The translations under genes and the position numbers were made by a program. The notes below the pieces were generated by a model. That model worked only from the letters and a program-made list of their open reading frames with translations, did not search any database and had not been told where the DNA came from. A stretch of 64,000 nucleotides of DNA from [Mycoplasma] gypis (lineage in GTDB: Bacteria; Bacillota_I; Bacilli_A; Mycoplasmatales; Metamycoplasmataceae): the NCBI RefSeq assembly GCF_016924775.1, contig NZ_JAFFTD010000004.1, forward strand, positions 49,704 through 113,703. The letters are read 5' to 3'. Positions 30,162 to 42,675 of this stretch are shown piece after piece. Within the stretch, counting starts at the first letter, position 1. Each line of letters opens with the position of its first letter.

Positions 30162-33140
30162 ATGAAACTAATTAATTTACATACCAATACAACATTTTCT
30201 TTTCTAGAATCCACTATTGAACTTGATAACTTACTCAATTGAGCACAAAAAAACTCAATTGAGTATTTAACAATTACTGAACATAATAACATGTTAAGTT
30301 ATGCTTCTTTTTGTATAAAAGCTAGAGCAAAAAATATTAAAACAATTTATGGTATTGACATCGATGCTTATCATGATGATACTGACTTTAGAGTAATTTT
30401 ATTAGCTAAAAATAACTCAGGTTTAAAAGAAATTTTTAAGTTAAATTTTAAACAATTTCAAGGTGACAAAATTGAATTTAGTCAGCTTGAAAATATTCCG
30501 GATATTGTTTTAATTGATCATCCAACTAAAGGGTATTTTAAAAAATATAAAAAATTTTTGAGCAATGCAAGTAATTTTTATGTTGGTATTGATTTGAGAA
30601 CTTATGAAGACAAGAATTTAAATCTTGATGAAGCCAACTTTTTATTAGTTAATGAAAATAGAATTTTTGATATTCTAGAAAACAAAACATTAGACACTTT
30701 AAATTGAATTAAAACACAACAAACAGTTAAAAACTTCAATACTTCAATAATGTCTGATATTGAGACCGATGATCCTAAATTAATTCAATTAATTGATAAA
30801 ACCAACAATCTAGCTAAACAGTTAGTTATTAATATTGAACAATCTAAATTTAAAATGCCTGTCTATCCAAATCCTGATAATATCAGTAGTGTTGAGTATT
30901 TAAAAAAGATTGTTCTTGAAAACATTAATTGAAAACTAAAACATATAACCCATAATCGTGAAGAATATATTCAAAGAGTTAAATATGAACTTAACGTTAT
31001 AACAAGCTTAGGATTTGAAGATTATTTTTTAATTATTTGAGACTTTATTAAATGAGCTAAGAAAAATAATATTTCAACAGGTCCGGGAAGAGGGTCAGCA
31101 GCTGGTTCTTTAATTTCATATTTAATGGATATTACTCAAATAGATCCAATTGAATATGGATTACTTTTTGAAAGATTTTTGAACCCAAAACGGGTAACAA
31201 TGCCAGATATTGATATTGACATTCAAGATGATAAAAGACATTTAATGATTGAATATCTAACTGAAAAATATGGTATTGAAAACGTTGCTACTATTGTAAC
31301 ATTTTCAACATTAGGTACTAAATCAGCAATGCGCGATGCTGCAAGAAGTTTTGAAATTCCTAATCCAGTAATTGACTCACTTGCCAAGAAAATTCCAAAC
31401 AATGTAGAAAACCTTGAAGAAGCTTATGAAAAAAGTTTTTCTTTTAAAAATGAACTATTAAAATATAGCAATCACGAAACAGGAAACAACGATTTAATGG
31501 AAGCTTTTAATGAAGCTTGTCAAATTCAAGGTTTCTATCGTCAAAGTGGGACACATGCCGCTGGTATCGTTATAAGCCAAAACAAAATTATTGACAAAGT
31601 GCCAGTTATGATAAACTCAGTGAATCACTTACAAACTCAGTTATCAATGGATTATCTTGAAACCTTTGGATTATTAAAAATCGATATATTAGGTTTAAGA
31701 ACATTAACAATAATTAATGAGATATTAAGTGAGGTTTGAAAAATCAAACCAGATTTTGATATTGAAAAAATTCCTTTAAACGATAAAAAAACTTTTGATT
31801 TATTAACTATGGCAAAAACAGCTGGAATTTTCCAATTAGAAAGCCCTGGAATGCGTAGTACTCTTCTAAAAGTTAAAGTTAGCGATCTAAATGATATTGT
31901 TGCCATTATTTCTCTTTTTAGACCAGGAACAATGGAACATATTTCAACATATGCAAAAAGAAAAAACAAACAAGAATCAATTCCAGTGGTGAATGAAGTC
32001 TTTGATGAGGTTACTAAAGATACTTATGGAATTATGGTTTACCAAGAACAAATTTTAAAATTAGTACAAAGAATTTCAAAAATGGACTATGCTGAAGCTG
32101 ATTTATTAAGAAGAGCAATTAGTAAGAAAAAAATTGAAGAATTTGAAAAATTTAAAGTGGTGTTTGTACAAAAAGCAATTGCTAATGGTTATGATGAAGA
32201 ATTTGCATTAGGTGTTTTTGAAAATATTGAAAAATTTGCTGGTTATGGATTTAATAAATCACATGCAGTATCTTATGCATTGATAACATATCGCATGGCA
32301 TATTTAAAGGCTCATTATCCACTGCAATTTTACTCAGCGATTATTTCATCAAGTATTAATTCATTGGAAACTTTAAATAAATACTGTCTTGAAGCTCAAG
32401 AATTAGGAATTGAAATTTTTTCTCCATCACTTAACGATAGTATGGATATTTCAGTGATTAAAAACAATAAAATTTATTTACCTTTCGGTATGGTTAAAGG
32501 GCTAGGTAAAGTTACTGAATCACAAATCATTAATGAAAAACAAAAAAATGGGCCTTATAAAAATCTTTTAGAAGCAATATTGAGATTAAAATCAGCTGGC
32601 TTAGGAGATGAAAAAATTAAGATGTTAGTCAATGCAAGTATTCTAAGAGAATTTGATACACAAACAAACATCATTAAAAACCTTGAAAATTCAACAGAAT
32701 TTAAGTTCGAAATACTTAATGCTTTTGATTCAAAAACAAAGACAATTTACTGAGATAAAGTCAACTGAAATGTGCAAACCCATAAATTTCTTCAAGATTT
32801 TGATCAAGAGTCAATTAATGAAATAAATTATTTAGGTCGTTGTTACAATATTTCAAAAACTAAAAAATATGAAAGTCCTAACAACCGTTTAATCGATATT
32901 CATGAAGGTACACAGCACCGGATTGCAGTTTATGTTAATGAAACTAAAAATCGAATATCAAAAACTAACAAACAATTCATTATTGTGACTTTAAGTGACT
33001 CAAGTGCAACAATTGATTGTTTTGTTTGAGACTCAACTTCAGATATTAAAGATTATGCTGGCAAAATGATTTGAGTTGACATATTAAAAACTCAACGTGG
33101 TGATTGAAAAATCAGCAATTGAAAGGAAATTAATGAATAA
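30162..33140 (+). CDS. dnaE: DNA polymerase III alpha subunit, DnaE type
   Basis: A C-family replicative polymerase of 992 aa, the DnaE partner of PolC in low-GC bacteria. The N-terminal PHP domain is recognisable but worn: the first metal motif is NLHTNTTFSF and the second EHNNM. The polymerase core has GPGRGSAAGSLISY and the catalytic aspartates in PDIDIDIQDD (near residue 345). GYGFNKSHAVSYALITYRMAYLKAHYP and an OB-fold near the end follow. Many TGA codons are Trp. It lies between thiI and the exonuclease gene, with which it overlaps by 8 bp. Confidence 0.95.
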
Positions 33141-34014
33141 TCAAAAAATTCTCATTATTGACGGAACTTATTTAGTTTTTAAATCATATTACGGTACTTT
33201 ATATTCGAATCAAAAGCTAGAAACTTCAACAGGAATGAAAACTAATGCCATAGTTGGGTTCTTTAATACGTTTTTTAAATTATTAAGAAATTATTCTCCT
33301 GATAGTGTCTACTTTTGTTTTGATGCAAATGCAAAAACTTTTCGTCACGACATGTATCAAGATTATAAAGCTCAGCGCGCAAAGGCACCGGAAGATTTTT
33401 ATATTCAATTAGTACAAATAAAAGATTTACTACAACTACTTAATATTCCAATGCTTGAAAAACCAGGCTACGAAGCTGATGATATTGTTGCTACTTTGAC
33501 TAAAAAATTTCAAGATGATAATTATGTATTGCTTTTTTCAGCTGATCAAGATTTAAATCAATTGATTAATAACCGAGTAGCAATTTTAAAACCAAAGAAT
33601 AAAAATCTTTTTGTTCTTAATCAAAATAATTTTTATGAAGTATATGGTTTCCATCCTCACAATGTTGTTGACATTAAAGCGTTAATGGGAGATGCTTCTG
33701 ATAACTTTAAAGGCATTAAAGGTGTTGGACCTAAAACAGCAATTAAATTAATTGAAGAATTTGGTTCTTTAGAATCAATTTTTAATAACTTTGAAAAATT
33801 AGACAAAAAATATCAACAAAAATTTCTTGAATATAAGGAAGAAGTGCTGAGAAATAAATATTTAGCACAACTTAGATACGATGTTCCTTTAAATCAGGAA
33901 GACTATCTTAACAAGAAGTTAAATATTATTATTGGTTCAAAAGCAGAAAAGATGCTTGAAGAACTAGAATTAAAACAAATAAAATCAAAATTAAAAGAGT
34001 TTGAGGCGAACTAA
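33133..34014 (+). CDS. 5'-3' exonuclease, PolA N-terminal domain type
   Basis: A stand-alone 293-aa flap/5'-3' exonuclease, as is usual in mycoplasmas that lack full PolA. Acidic metal-site blocks are present: DGTYLVFKSYYG at the N terminus, FCFDAN, PGYEADDIVATL near 117, SADQDLNQLI near 138, and the helix-hairpin-helix DASDNFKGIKGVGPKTAIKL near 195. It would remove RNA primers and process repair flaps. A longer upstream frame exists, but AAGGAAA precedes the ATG at 33133. It overlaps dnaE by 8 bp and coaE by 1 bp. Confidence 0.92.
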   Translation: MNNQKILIIDGTYLVFKSYYGTLYSNQKLETSTGMKTNAIVGFFNTFFKLLRNYSPDSVYFCFDANAKTFRHDMYQDYKAQRAKAPEDFYIQLVQIKDLLQLLNIPMLEKPGYEADDIVATLTKKFQDDNYVLLFSADQDLNQLINNRVAILKPKNKNLFVLNQNNFYEVYGFHPHNVVDIKALMGDASDNFKGIKGVGPKTAIKLIEEFGSLESIFNNFEKLDKKYQQKFLEYKEEVLRNKYLAQLRYDVPLNQEDYLNKKLNIIIGSKAEKMLEELELKQIKSKLKEFEAN

Positions 34015-34565
34015 TGATAGCGATTATTGGAAAAAGTGGTGTTGGAAAAACAACCCTTTTGAACATTTTAGAAGCAAGGGGTTTTAAAACTTTCATTGCA
34101 GATAATTACGTAAAAAATATATATAAAAAAGGAAGTATAGGTTATAAAAAAATACAAGAAATTTTAGGTGACCAATACGTAAATGAGTACGAAGTAGATA
34201 AAAAAGCACTGCGTGATAGTATTATTCAGGATTATAACTTTGTGGATAAATTGGAAAAAATTATTTATCCAATTATTGAAGATCATTTAAAAAATCACCA
34301 TTATGATTTTGCTGAAGTGCCTAACATTTATACTTCTAATGGTAATTTTGTGCCACTTTTTAACAAAATTATAAGAATTGAAACAAGCGAAAAAATTCGT
34401 CTAAAAAATTTAAAAAAGAGAAATGTAAATAACTTAGAAAAAAATGTAATTGATACATTAAATAAGGGCTTTTTTAATGACAAAGTTGTCAATATTTGGT
34501 GTACAAAAGTGACAACAAAAAAATTTTTAAAAAAAATATTTGAAATTTTCTTCACTGCTTCTTAA
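34014..34565 (+). CDS. coaE: Dephospho-CoA kinase
   Basis: CoaE phosphorylates dephospho-CoA, the last step of CoA synthesis. The 183-aa P-loop protein has Walker A GKSGVGKTT at the N terminus and the family pattern FIADNYVKNIYKKG, then IIYPIIEDHL near residue 85. The C-terminal third is more diverged. It is one of few CoA-synthesis genes kept by mycoplasmas and supplies the cofactor for pdh and pta. The start overlaps the exonuclease stop (TAATG), with GAGG upstream. Confidence 0.85.
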   Translation: MIAIIGKSGVGKTTLLNILEARGFKTFIADNYVKNIYKKGSIGYKKIQEILGDQYVNEYEVDKKALRDSIIQDYNFVDKLEKIIYPIIEDHLKNHHYDFAEVPNIYTSNGNFVPLFNKIIRIETSEKIRLKNLKKRNVNNLEKNVIDTLNKGFFNDKVVNIWCTKVTTKKFLKKIFEIFFTAS

Positions 34566-34599
34566 AATATTAACATCAAAAAAACGTTAAGGGGTCGGT

Positions 34600-35529
34600 A
34601 TGAACTATAGTAGTTTTTATATAGAAAAAAATATTGTTATTGATAATTCTGATTTTAAAAATGTAAGAACTCTATATTCTCCGATTATCGGTGCTACAGC
34701 ATCAAGTTTATTTTTTGCTCTTTTGGATGAATATGATTTAAATATTAATGACAAAAGATATAAATATAAAATATCTGATTTTATTAACACTTTAAATATC
34801 AATCAAAATGATTTTAATTTAGCAAAAGAAAAACTTGAAGCTGTTGGCTTAATCCAATATTATGAAGCCGATTTGTATGATGCTGGCTTAATTCAAATTA
34901 AAAAACCAATGGATATTAAAAACTTTTCACAAAGTTTACTAAGTAAACATTTGATTGAAAAAATTGGTGAAGAAAGATATAACAAAATTCAACACAGAAG
35001 CGATTTTTACCAATTTGACAAATCACAATATAAAAATCTTTCAAAAAATTTCTTTGATATTTTTGAAGAAAGCAATATTAGCACCAGCGAGTTAAATCGT
35101 ATTAATTACGAAAATACAGTTAATATGACAGTTACTAGTATTGAAGAATTGATTAAAATTGCAACACCAACTGATTACTGTGAATCGTTAACAAACCGTT
35201 CAATTTCGCCTTCACAACTAAAAATGATTAATGATTTACTAAGTATGGGATTTAATAACTATTCAATTAATTTATTTATTAATTTTTCATGACAAAAAAA
35301 TAATCAAATTGTTGTTGCCTATATTGAAAAAATTGCAATGGATTATAAAATGAGAAAAATTACAAATCCAGAAGCTATTAAACGTGAACTTGAATCTTCA
35401 TTGTCAATTAAGAAGACATTAAATGAAGGATTAGGTGGTTTTTCAACAACAACACCGGAATTTAAAATAAAGACAGAAGAACCTGAAGATATTTTCAAAA
35501 AATACGGAATAGAGGACTGAGATGTCTAA
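34600..35529 (+). CDS. DnaB/DnaD-like replication initiation and membrane attachment protein
   Basis: A 309-aa protein placed directly before a DnaI-like gene, the same order as dnaB-dnaI in Bacillus, where DnaB helps load the replicative helicase. The N-terminal half looks like a winged-helix domain (LYSPIIGATASSLFFALLDEY). The region about 205-265 fits a DnaD/DnaB2 C-terminal domain (SPSQLKMINDLLSMGF, then IVVAYIEKIAMDYKM). TGA codons are Trp, including one three codons before the stop. AAGGGG precedes the ATG. It overlaps the next gene by 8 bp. Confidence 0.75.
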
Positions 35530-36502
35530 TTTTGAAGTGGATAGTGATTTACAACTGGAAAAATTAATTGCAAATCCTGAAAAAACCATTAAAAGAAACG
35601 AAGTAAAAAGCCGCATTCTTGCCTCAGAAGATGTGCAAGAAGTTGTTTCAACCTTAAACTTAACAGATGATCAAATTAATAGCGGATTGCATTTATTACT
35701 TAAATACAAAAATTTTATTGAAATAAACAAAACTAAACCAAAATGAAAATTATTTATTAATGGTTCAGGTTTTTTAGATATCGATTGAAGTGGAGATAGT
35801 TGATATATTAAACAAAAAGCCTTGTCATGTTATTGATTAACAAGCATTAATTCATTAGACAAAGATTTAGAAGAAACTTTTTCTTTTGATGATAAAGTGT
35901 CGAAACACAATCGTGAATTAATAAAAAAAGATGCTATTATGGTTTTAGAATGAGATCAACAAGGGGGAGATTCAAAAAACGGTCTGTTGGCTCAAATTCA
36001 TAAAGAAATTAAAACTGAAGCAATTATTTCTAACTACTTCTTCTATACAAATGAAGTTTTTAAAGTTTCATCTTATTTTAAATTTTTATCAATTCAATTA
36101 ACCTCAAGAGGTGAATCAGTAGCAATCATTGATTACAATATTTTAGGTTCATTCCTTTTAAATAATCAATATTCTCAAAACAACAATGATGTTATTAGAC
36201 TTTTAATAGAAGTTGATAATCTATTTTTTATTGATTTTGGTGGTAGTCTGAAACCAGATTGATATATTCAAAATTACATTATAAACATTTTACAAAATCG
36301 TCTTCGTTTTAGAAAGAGAACTCTAATTTCATCAAGTTCTAATTTATATAGTCACTATAGTTCACAACTAATTTTTTCAAGAAATGAACAAGACAATATA
36401 AATAATAAAAAAATTGAAGGTAATGTTCGCAAAATTCTTCGTGACAATTACAATTTTGTCAAAATATTTTCGACCAAGAAAAATAATGTTCCACAAAAAT
36501 AG
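35522..36502 (+). CDS. DnaI-like helicase loader homologue without a P-loop
   Basis: A 326-aa protein following the DnaB/DnaD-like gene, where Bacillus has dnaI. The C-terminal half can be aligned to the DnaI AAA+ domain, but where Walker A (GxxGVGKT) should be the sequence reads FYTNEVFKVSS. The Walker B region reads FFIDFGG instead of an LDD-type motif. ISSSSNLY resembles the sensor-like S-N segment. The N-terminal region lacks a zinc-binding Cys/His cluster. It probably cannot bind ATP in the normal way and may be a structural partner of the helicase. Several TGA codons are Trp. AGAGGA precedes the ATG. Confidence 0.65.
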
Positions 36503-36530
36503 CACTTTTTTTTGAGGCTATTTTTTTATA
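36497..36530 (+). terminator. Terminator of the ezrA-like to dnaI-like operon
   Basis: Stem AATAGC/GCTATT with a T run; the stop codon of the last gene is inside the stem. Confidence 0.75.
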
Positions 36531-36534
36531 TAAT
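36529..36534 (+). promoter_or_regulatory. -10 element of the gap promoter
   Basis: TATAAT directly after the preceding terminator T run, 40 bp before the gap ATG. Confidence 0.6.
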
Positions 36535-36573
36535 TTAATATACATTTTATTTTAAAAAAAGAAGGAGATCAAA

Positions 36574-37578
<1,005 letters not shown>

Positions 37579-37580
37579 TC

Positions 37581-37608
37581 AAAATAGGGCAGTAGTCCCT
37601 ATTTTTTA
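37581..37608 (+). terminator. Terminator of gap
   Basis: Stem AAATAGGG/CCCTATTT with loop CAGTAGT and a T run. Confidence 0.85.
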
Positions 37609-37737
37609 TTTTGTTTTAAAAAAAATGGTTTTCTTGATGTTTTTTAGTCTTTTAAAGCAAGTTTAATATAAAATATTAATATCATTTATTTAATGAAATA
37701 CTTAAATTATTCAAATTAATAATAAAAAAGGAGCCTT

Positions 37738-39390
37738 ATGTCAAAAATTAATTTTTTTGCTCTTGGTGGACAAGACGAAAATGGTAAAAACTGTTACGTT
37801 TTAGAAATTGAGTCAAAAATTTTTATCATTAACGCCGGAACCAAAGTTCCAATCAATAGCCACAATGGAATTGATACATTAATTGCTGATTTTGAATACT
37901 TAGAAAAACATAAAAACAATATCAAAGGTGTTTTTATTACTGACGTTCACAATGAATCCTTTAGTGCCTTACCTTGACTTTTAATGAAAATTAAAGGTTT
38001 AAAAATTTATACTTCAACTTTTAATAAATTTGTTGTTTTAGAAAGAATTTCAAAATATAACATTGAACATAATGAGTATGAAGTTATTGCAACTAATAAA
38101 CCCTTCAATATTGGAAAAGTTTTAATTACTCCTCTTTCATTAGCAGGTGCTCTTCCTGGTATTTTAGGATTTAACTTTAACTACAATCAAGGAAATATTT
38201 TATTTTTAACTAATTTCGTAGTTGGAAATTTAGGGCCTTATGGTCAAACAAATCTGCAAAAAATAAGACATCAAATTGGTGAAGATGAAGTAAAAATGTT
38301 GATTATGGAGGTTTCAGGTAAATCAAACTCACCTGGAAAAACATTTGAAAAACTATGAGTTTCAAGTCAAATTGAATATAAATTTTCAGAAGCTAAACCA
38401 GACGAAAGAATTATTGTGGGAATCTATGATGAAGATATGATAACAGCTCATGAAATTCTTCTTCTTGCTCAAAAATATAATCGTCCTGTTATTACATATG
38501 GACGTACATATTCACAGCTAATTAGTTTGGTTCAAAAAATGCATCCAAAATTAACCTTCCCAAAAATTATTGATTATCGTAATGCAAATACAGTTGATAA
38601 TGCTGTCATTTTAGTAACTGGAGCAATTGAAAGATTACATAATCGTTTCCTAAGAATTGCTTCTGACAATGATGTGTATTTGAAATTGAAAACATCAGAC
38701 ACCGTTATTATGATTGCACCGCCTGTAAATGGATTAGAAGTAAATTACGCAGTAACATTAGATGAAATTGCCAGAACCTGTTCTAACTTAATTGAATTAA
38801 GTTCATCAGAATATTATTCATGTAACCCGGCAAAACAAGATTTAATTGATGTCGCTAAATTTTTCAAACCCAAATATTACATTCCAATTCAAGGGTTATA
38901 TCGTTACTTTGCGTTAGCGAGTTCAGAAATTTCAAAACACACTTCAATTAATCAAAATAATTGTTTAATTTTAAACAATGGTAAAGTAGCGCAATTTACT
39001 GATTGAGAATTAACAAGTCAAAAACACATGATTAGACACTGTGGTGATGTAATAATTGATGGTTTTGGTATTGGAGATATTTCACACGAAGTAATTAAAG
39101 AGAGAGAAACACTTGCAAGAGACGGAGTTATTGCGATTGCTTCATTAATTGATTACAAAACAAAAATGCCAATGGGTGATTTAAATATAACAAGTTACGG
39201 AATTGTTTCAAAAGAAAATAAGGCAATGATTTATGAAATTATTGAAAAATTATTTACTAAGGAATTCCAAGAGGCTGAAACAATCAGTTTAAAAGATATC
39301 CAAGAAAAATTACGTCGTTCAATAAGAAAGAAAATTTTTAAAGCATTGTACAAAGAACCTCTTGTGGTGGTGACTTTATATGAAATCTAA
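37738..39390 (+). CDS. RNase J family protein lacking metal-ligand histidines
   Basis: A 550-aa protein with the full RNase J layout (metallo-beta-lactamase, beta-CASP, C-terminal domain). The N-terminal GGQDENGKNCYVLEI and the segment FKPKYYIPIQGLYR are typical. The zinc motif HGHEDH reads DVHNES, the VHVSGH-type motif reads LSSSEYYS, and PVHGEYR reads PIQGLYR. All usual metal ligands I can place are therefore missing. It resembles an RNase J2-type partner that could stabilise an active RNase J1 encoded elsewhere. The next gene is FtsK-like, as rnjB is near spoIIIE in Bacillus. AAGGAG precedes the ATG. Confidence 0.8.
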
Positions 39391-40773
39391 CAAATTATTT
39401 CAAAAAATTAATAGTATTAAAAAACAAACTTTAGCAAAACAAAACAAAAATGCTTATCGTTTTTGAAAAGATGAAAAAGTATTGCTTTCTTTTGCTTTAT
39501 TGATTTTAATTACATTTTTCATATTTTCATTTTTATCAGTACCTTTTTTAACAACCATTCATACTTACACAATCGGAGCAGTCTTCGGTATGTTTTCAAC
39601 ATTATTCTATTTAACTGGAATAATGTTTTGTTTAAAAAGATGATTAAAGTTAAAAGACAATTATATTCTTAAAGGTGTCTTCCACTTTTCAATGTGAAGA
39701 TTTATTGTTCTATGTTTTGCAATTATTATTATGGGTACTTCAATTTATGTGTTCAAGGTGTCTTCCACTTTTCAATGTGAAGATTTATTGTTCTATGTTT
39801 TGCAATTATTATTATGGGTACTTCAATTTATGTGTTCTCTCATAATAACGCCGTTAGTGATGTATTAAAAAAACCAGGTAATCACTTTAAATTAGTATTT
39901 CAAGAATTTTTCAACCAATATTCAAATACTGAAGTAAAAGCACTGCCTAACCAGTATTCAATAGGATTAATAGGTGCTTTTTATATGGCAGTAACAGCAA
40001 GTATTGGTAGTTCTGTTTTAAGCATTTTAATTGGAGTATTTGCCTTACTTTTTGCTATTGTTGCTTTCTTTATTTCTCAAAATGCTTTTGATAAAATTTC
40101 ATGAAGCAAAGCTAAACGTCAAAAAGCTAAATCTGTTCATAATGTTACAAATTATGCAAAAAAACCAACATACAAAAAAACTAAACAAGTTGTTCCAATA
40201 ATTGAAAATAATAAACCAGTGGGAAGTGTTGAAATTCAAAAACCAGTTGTTAATGGTGTTATTAAACGTAATTTTGATGATCAAGATGAACTTTCAGACA
40301 TTAATTCGAAAGAAAATTTAAATATTGAAAAAATTGAAAAAGCTGAGATTACTAAAGAAATAAGTTCAGAAATGGAAACTGAAGAAAATGTAATCATCTC
40401 CGATAGTCCTTTTGACACAAAAGAATTTGATGTCTTAGATATCGTTTCAATCGAACCGGAAAAAGAAAAAGAATCGGAACTTGAAAATACATTTAATGAA
40501 GAGTTTTATTATGAACCGCAGCCACAAAAGAGTCAAGAAGATAATATTGAAGCAAAATCAGATGAATTAGCTGATTTTGATGAATATGAAAATGAAAAGA
40601 GTCAAGAAACATTTACACCAGAACCAAACGAGTCGACAACAACTATCGAACAGGAAAATACAAAAAACAATTTTTATTATTCTCCTTCTCAAAAAGATTC
40701 TTCAGAATCACATACAGAAACTAAGAAACGTTATGTATTAGTAGATGATGAAGAAGATTTAGGGTTAGATTAA
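39380..40773 (+). pseudogene. FtsK/SpoIIIE-like membrane protein, frame broken by an 83-bp duplication
   Basis: With one repeat copy removed, the frame encodes about 437 aa: a basic N terminus, four hydrophobic segments (the last resembling the FtsK block SIGLIGAFYMAV...LLFAIVAFF), then a long acidic linker ending in DDEEDLGLD. No translocase motor follows, so it would be only the membrane anchor and linker. As sequenced, the tandem copy at 39755-39837 shifts the frame, and the 5' part stops near 39860. The 3' part continues in another frame from an ATG at 39814. The start overlaps the RNase J-like gene by 11 bp. Confidence 0.7.
39672..39837. repeat. Exact 83-bp tandem duplication
   Basis: Bases 39672-39754 and 39755-39837 are identical. 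Because 83 is not a multiple of 3, the second copy shifts the reading frame of the FtsK-like gene. Flanking bases differ (A before the first copy, C before the second). Confidence 0.95.
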
Positions 40774-40791
40774 TAAAAAAGAGGTTAAGAC

Positions 40792-42645
40792 ATGAATAAA
40801 ACAGTAACTACAATCGATGATGTATTTTCTGATCCAATTAGTCAATTTTATGAAAAAGCAATTAAACGTTCGCAAGAATTGTTTAAAATCTTTATTCAAG
40901 ATCGTTTAAAACAATATAACGAAAACATCGAAAATGAAGCCATAGTAGCAAACAAAAATATACAAAATCTTTATGTAGAAATATCTAAACTTAAAAAACA
41001 TTTAAAAATTAGTTTAAGAACTTTCTGAAATGGAGTAATCATATTTTTCTGTTTTCTTATTATTGGACTTGCATTTTTAAAGCTTTATTTTAATAATAAA
41101 AAAATAATCAATGATTTTGAAAGACAAAAAAATAACTTATTAAGTCAGATTAATGAAATAACAGTAAAGAAAAATGCGAAATTATCCCATGCATTCAATA
41201 ACTTCAGTCTTTCTGATATTCGTCGTTATGTTTTAAAAGAAATGGGTATTTCGCGTGTTAATGACTATGATTTTACTGATGTCAATATATCAGTTATCAA
41301 GGATGCTCGCAACCCCATTTTTATAGAATGTATTGATAAATACGATATTAGAAATAATTATTTTTATGATATTTCGTATCGTAAATTAACTTATGAACCA
41401 ATTTCATATACAGGTGCAAAAGTTTTTGCTTATTCATATGATGGAAAAAAATATACAAAAACTGTTACAGCAACATATGAACATATTAGTCCTTTTTTAA
41501 GAAAACGTTCACTTTTTCTATATCCAACTAATTACTTACCAGAATTAAGATTTCGTGCACGTCTCCCTATTGACGAAAAAACATTTAAACACAAAGTTAA
41601 GAAAAATGATTTTCTTTTAGAAAACACCAATTTTTATAAATATTACAATTTAGATTTTAATGATAAGATTCCATTCATGAATTTCTTTCAGTTGATTACT
41701 CAAAATAATTATGTTAAATGAGCTGAATATGCACAGCCCAAAAATATTTTTAATTGAGTTTTTGAAAAAAAACAAAACGGTTTTTTGATTTTTAATGATT
41801 CAATTGCAATTAAAAACTCATATCAGGCGCAAAATGATACATTGCAAAAATGAATTAATGAAGAATATTCAGACGCTAAGACAATTAGTAAGCATATTTG
41901 AAATGAATTTTATCCACATATTGAAACTCTTTTAGCTAATTTAACATTCATTTTTTTAAACAAATATTTAGCATCTGAAAAATACACTAAACCCGGTGAA
42001 AGATTTCAATATCAATATCAAGATGATGGTGTATATCAAGGAGAATTTCAATCATGAGATAGCAACATCTTATTGAATGTTAAAATCCACTCAAATAATT
42101 ACTTCCAAATGGTAACAAAGAAACCAGCTATTGATTTTGTTCACGAAATTAAACAGTCATTTAGTGTTGGTGATGCTTTCATTTATAACATCATTTCAAA
42201 TAACTGATGAGCAAAAGAAGAGGTTAAATTAGTAACTCAATATGATCCTGATGTGGGTAATGTTGTTATTCCGGTTAAATATATTAATTACATAAAATAT
42301 AATGAAGCAAAAAATTTAATATTTAAGCCAAGCGCTAAATTAAAACCAAATCAGTTAATAAGATCTTTAATCTTAAGTGCAAAAAAACCAATTTCTACAG
42401 GTTTTGAACAAGATAGTGCAATTGAAAACATCGTTAGAAATAACAAAATTTATTATAATTACGAAATTTCAAGTGATTTTGAAGGGCTAAACGAAAAACT
42501 AGAATTTGTTGATTCATTTAATAAAAGATTTGCGAAATATATTCAATTTTATACAGTCGAAATTGATCAAAATGGAATGTATATTTTCATTAGCGAACCT
42601 AATAAAATTCCAAATGAAATAAAAACACAAATGGCACTTTTTTAA
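40792..42645 (+). CDS. Large membrane protein encoded with LemA, possibly DUF3137-type
   Basis: A 617-aa protein of unknown function. A predicted cytoplasmic coiled region (residues 1-78) precedes a single strong membrane helix (about 82-105), and the rest is a large, Tyr- and Phe-rich soluble domain with many TGA-encoded tryptophans. Its place directly before lemA suggests the DUF3137-type proteins that often accompany LemA in other bacteria, but this needs a profile search. GAGG precedes the ATG, 18 bp after the FtsK-like gene, so one operon is likely. Confidence 0.6.
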
Positions 42646-42675
42646 AAAGGGTTAAAATATTAAAAGGAGAAAAAT

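Noticed and set aside
29936..30292. 118-codon minus-strand ORF over thiI/dnaE
   Set aside because: Antisense to two well-identified genes, without signals of its own.
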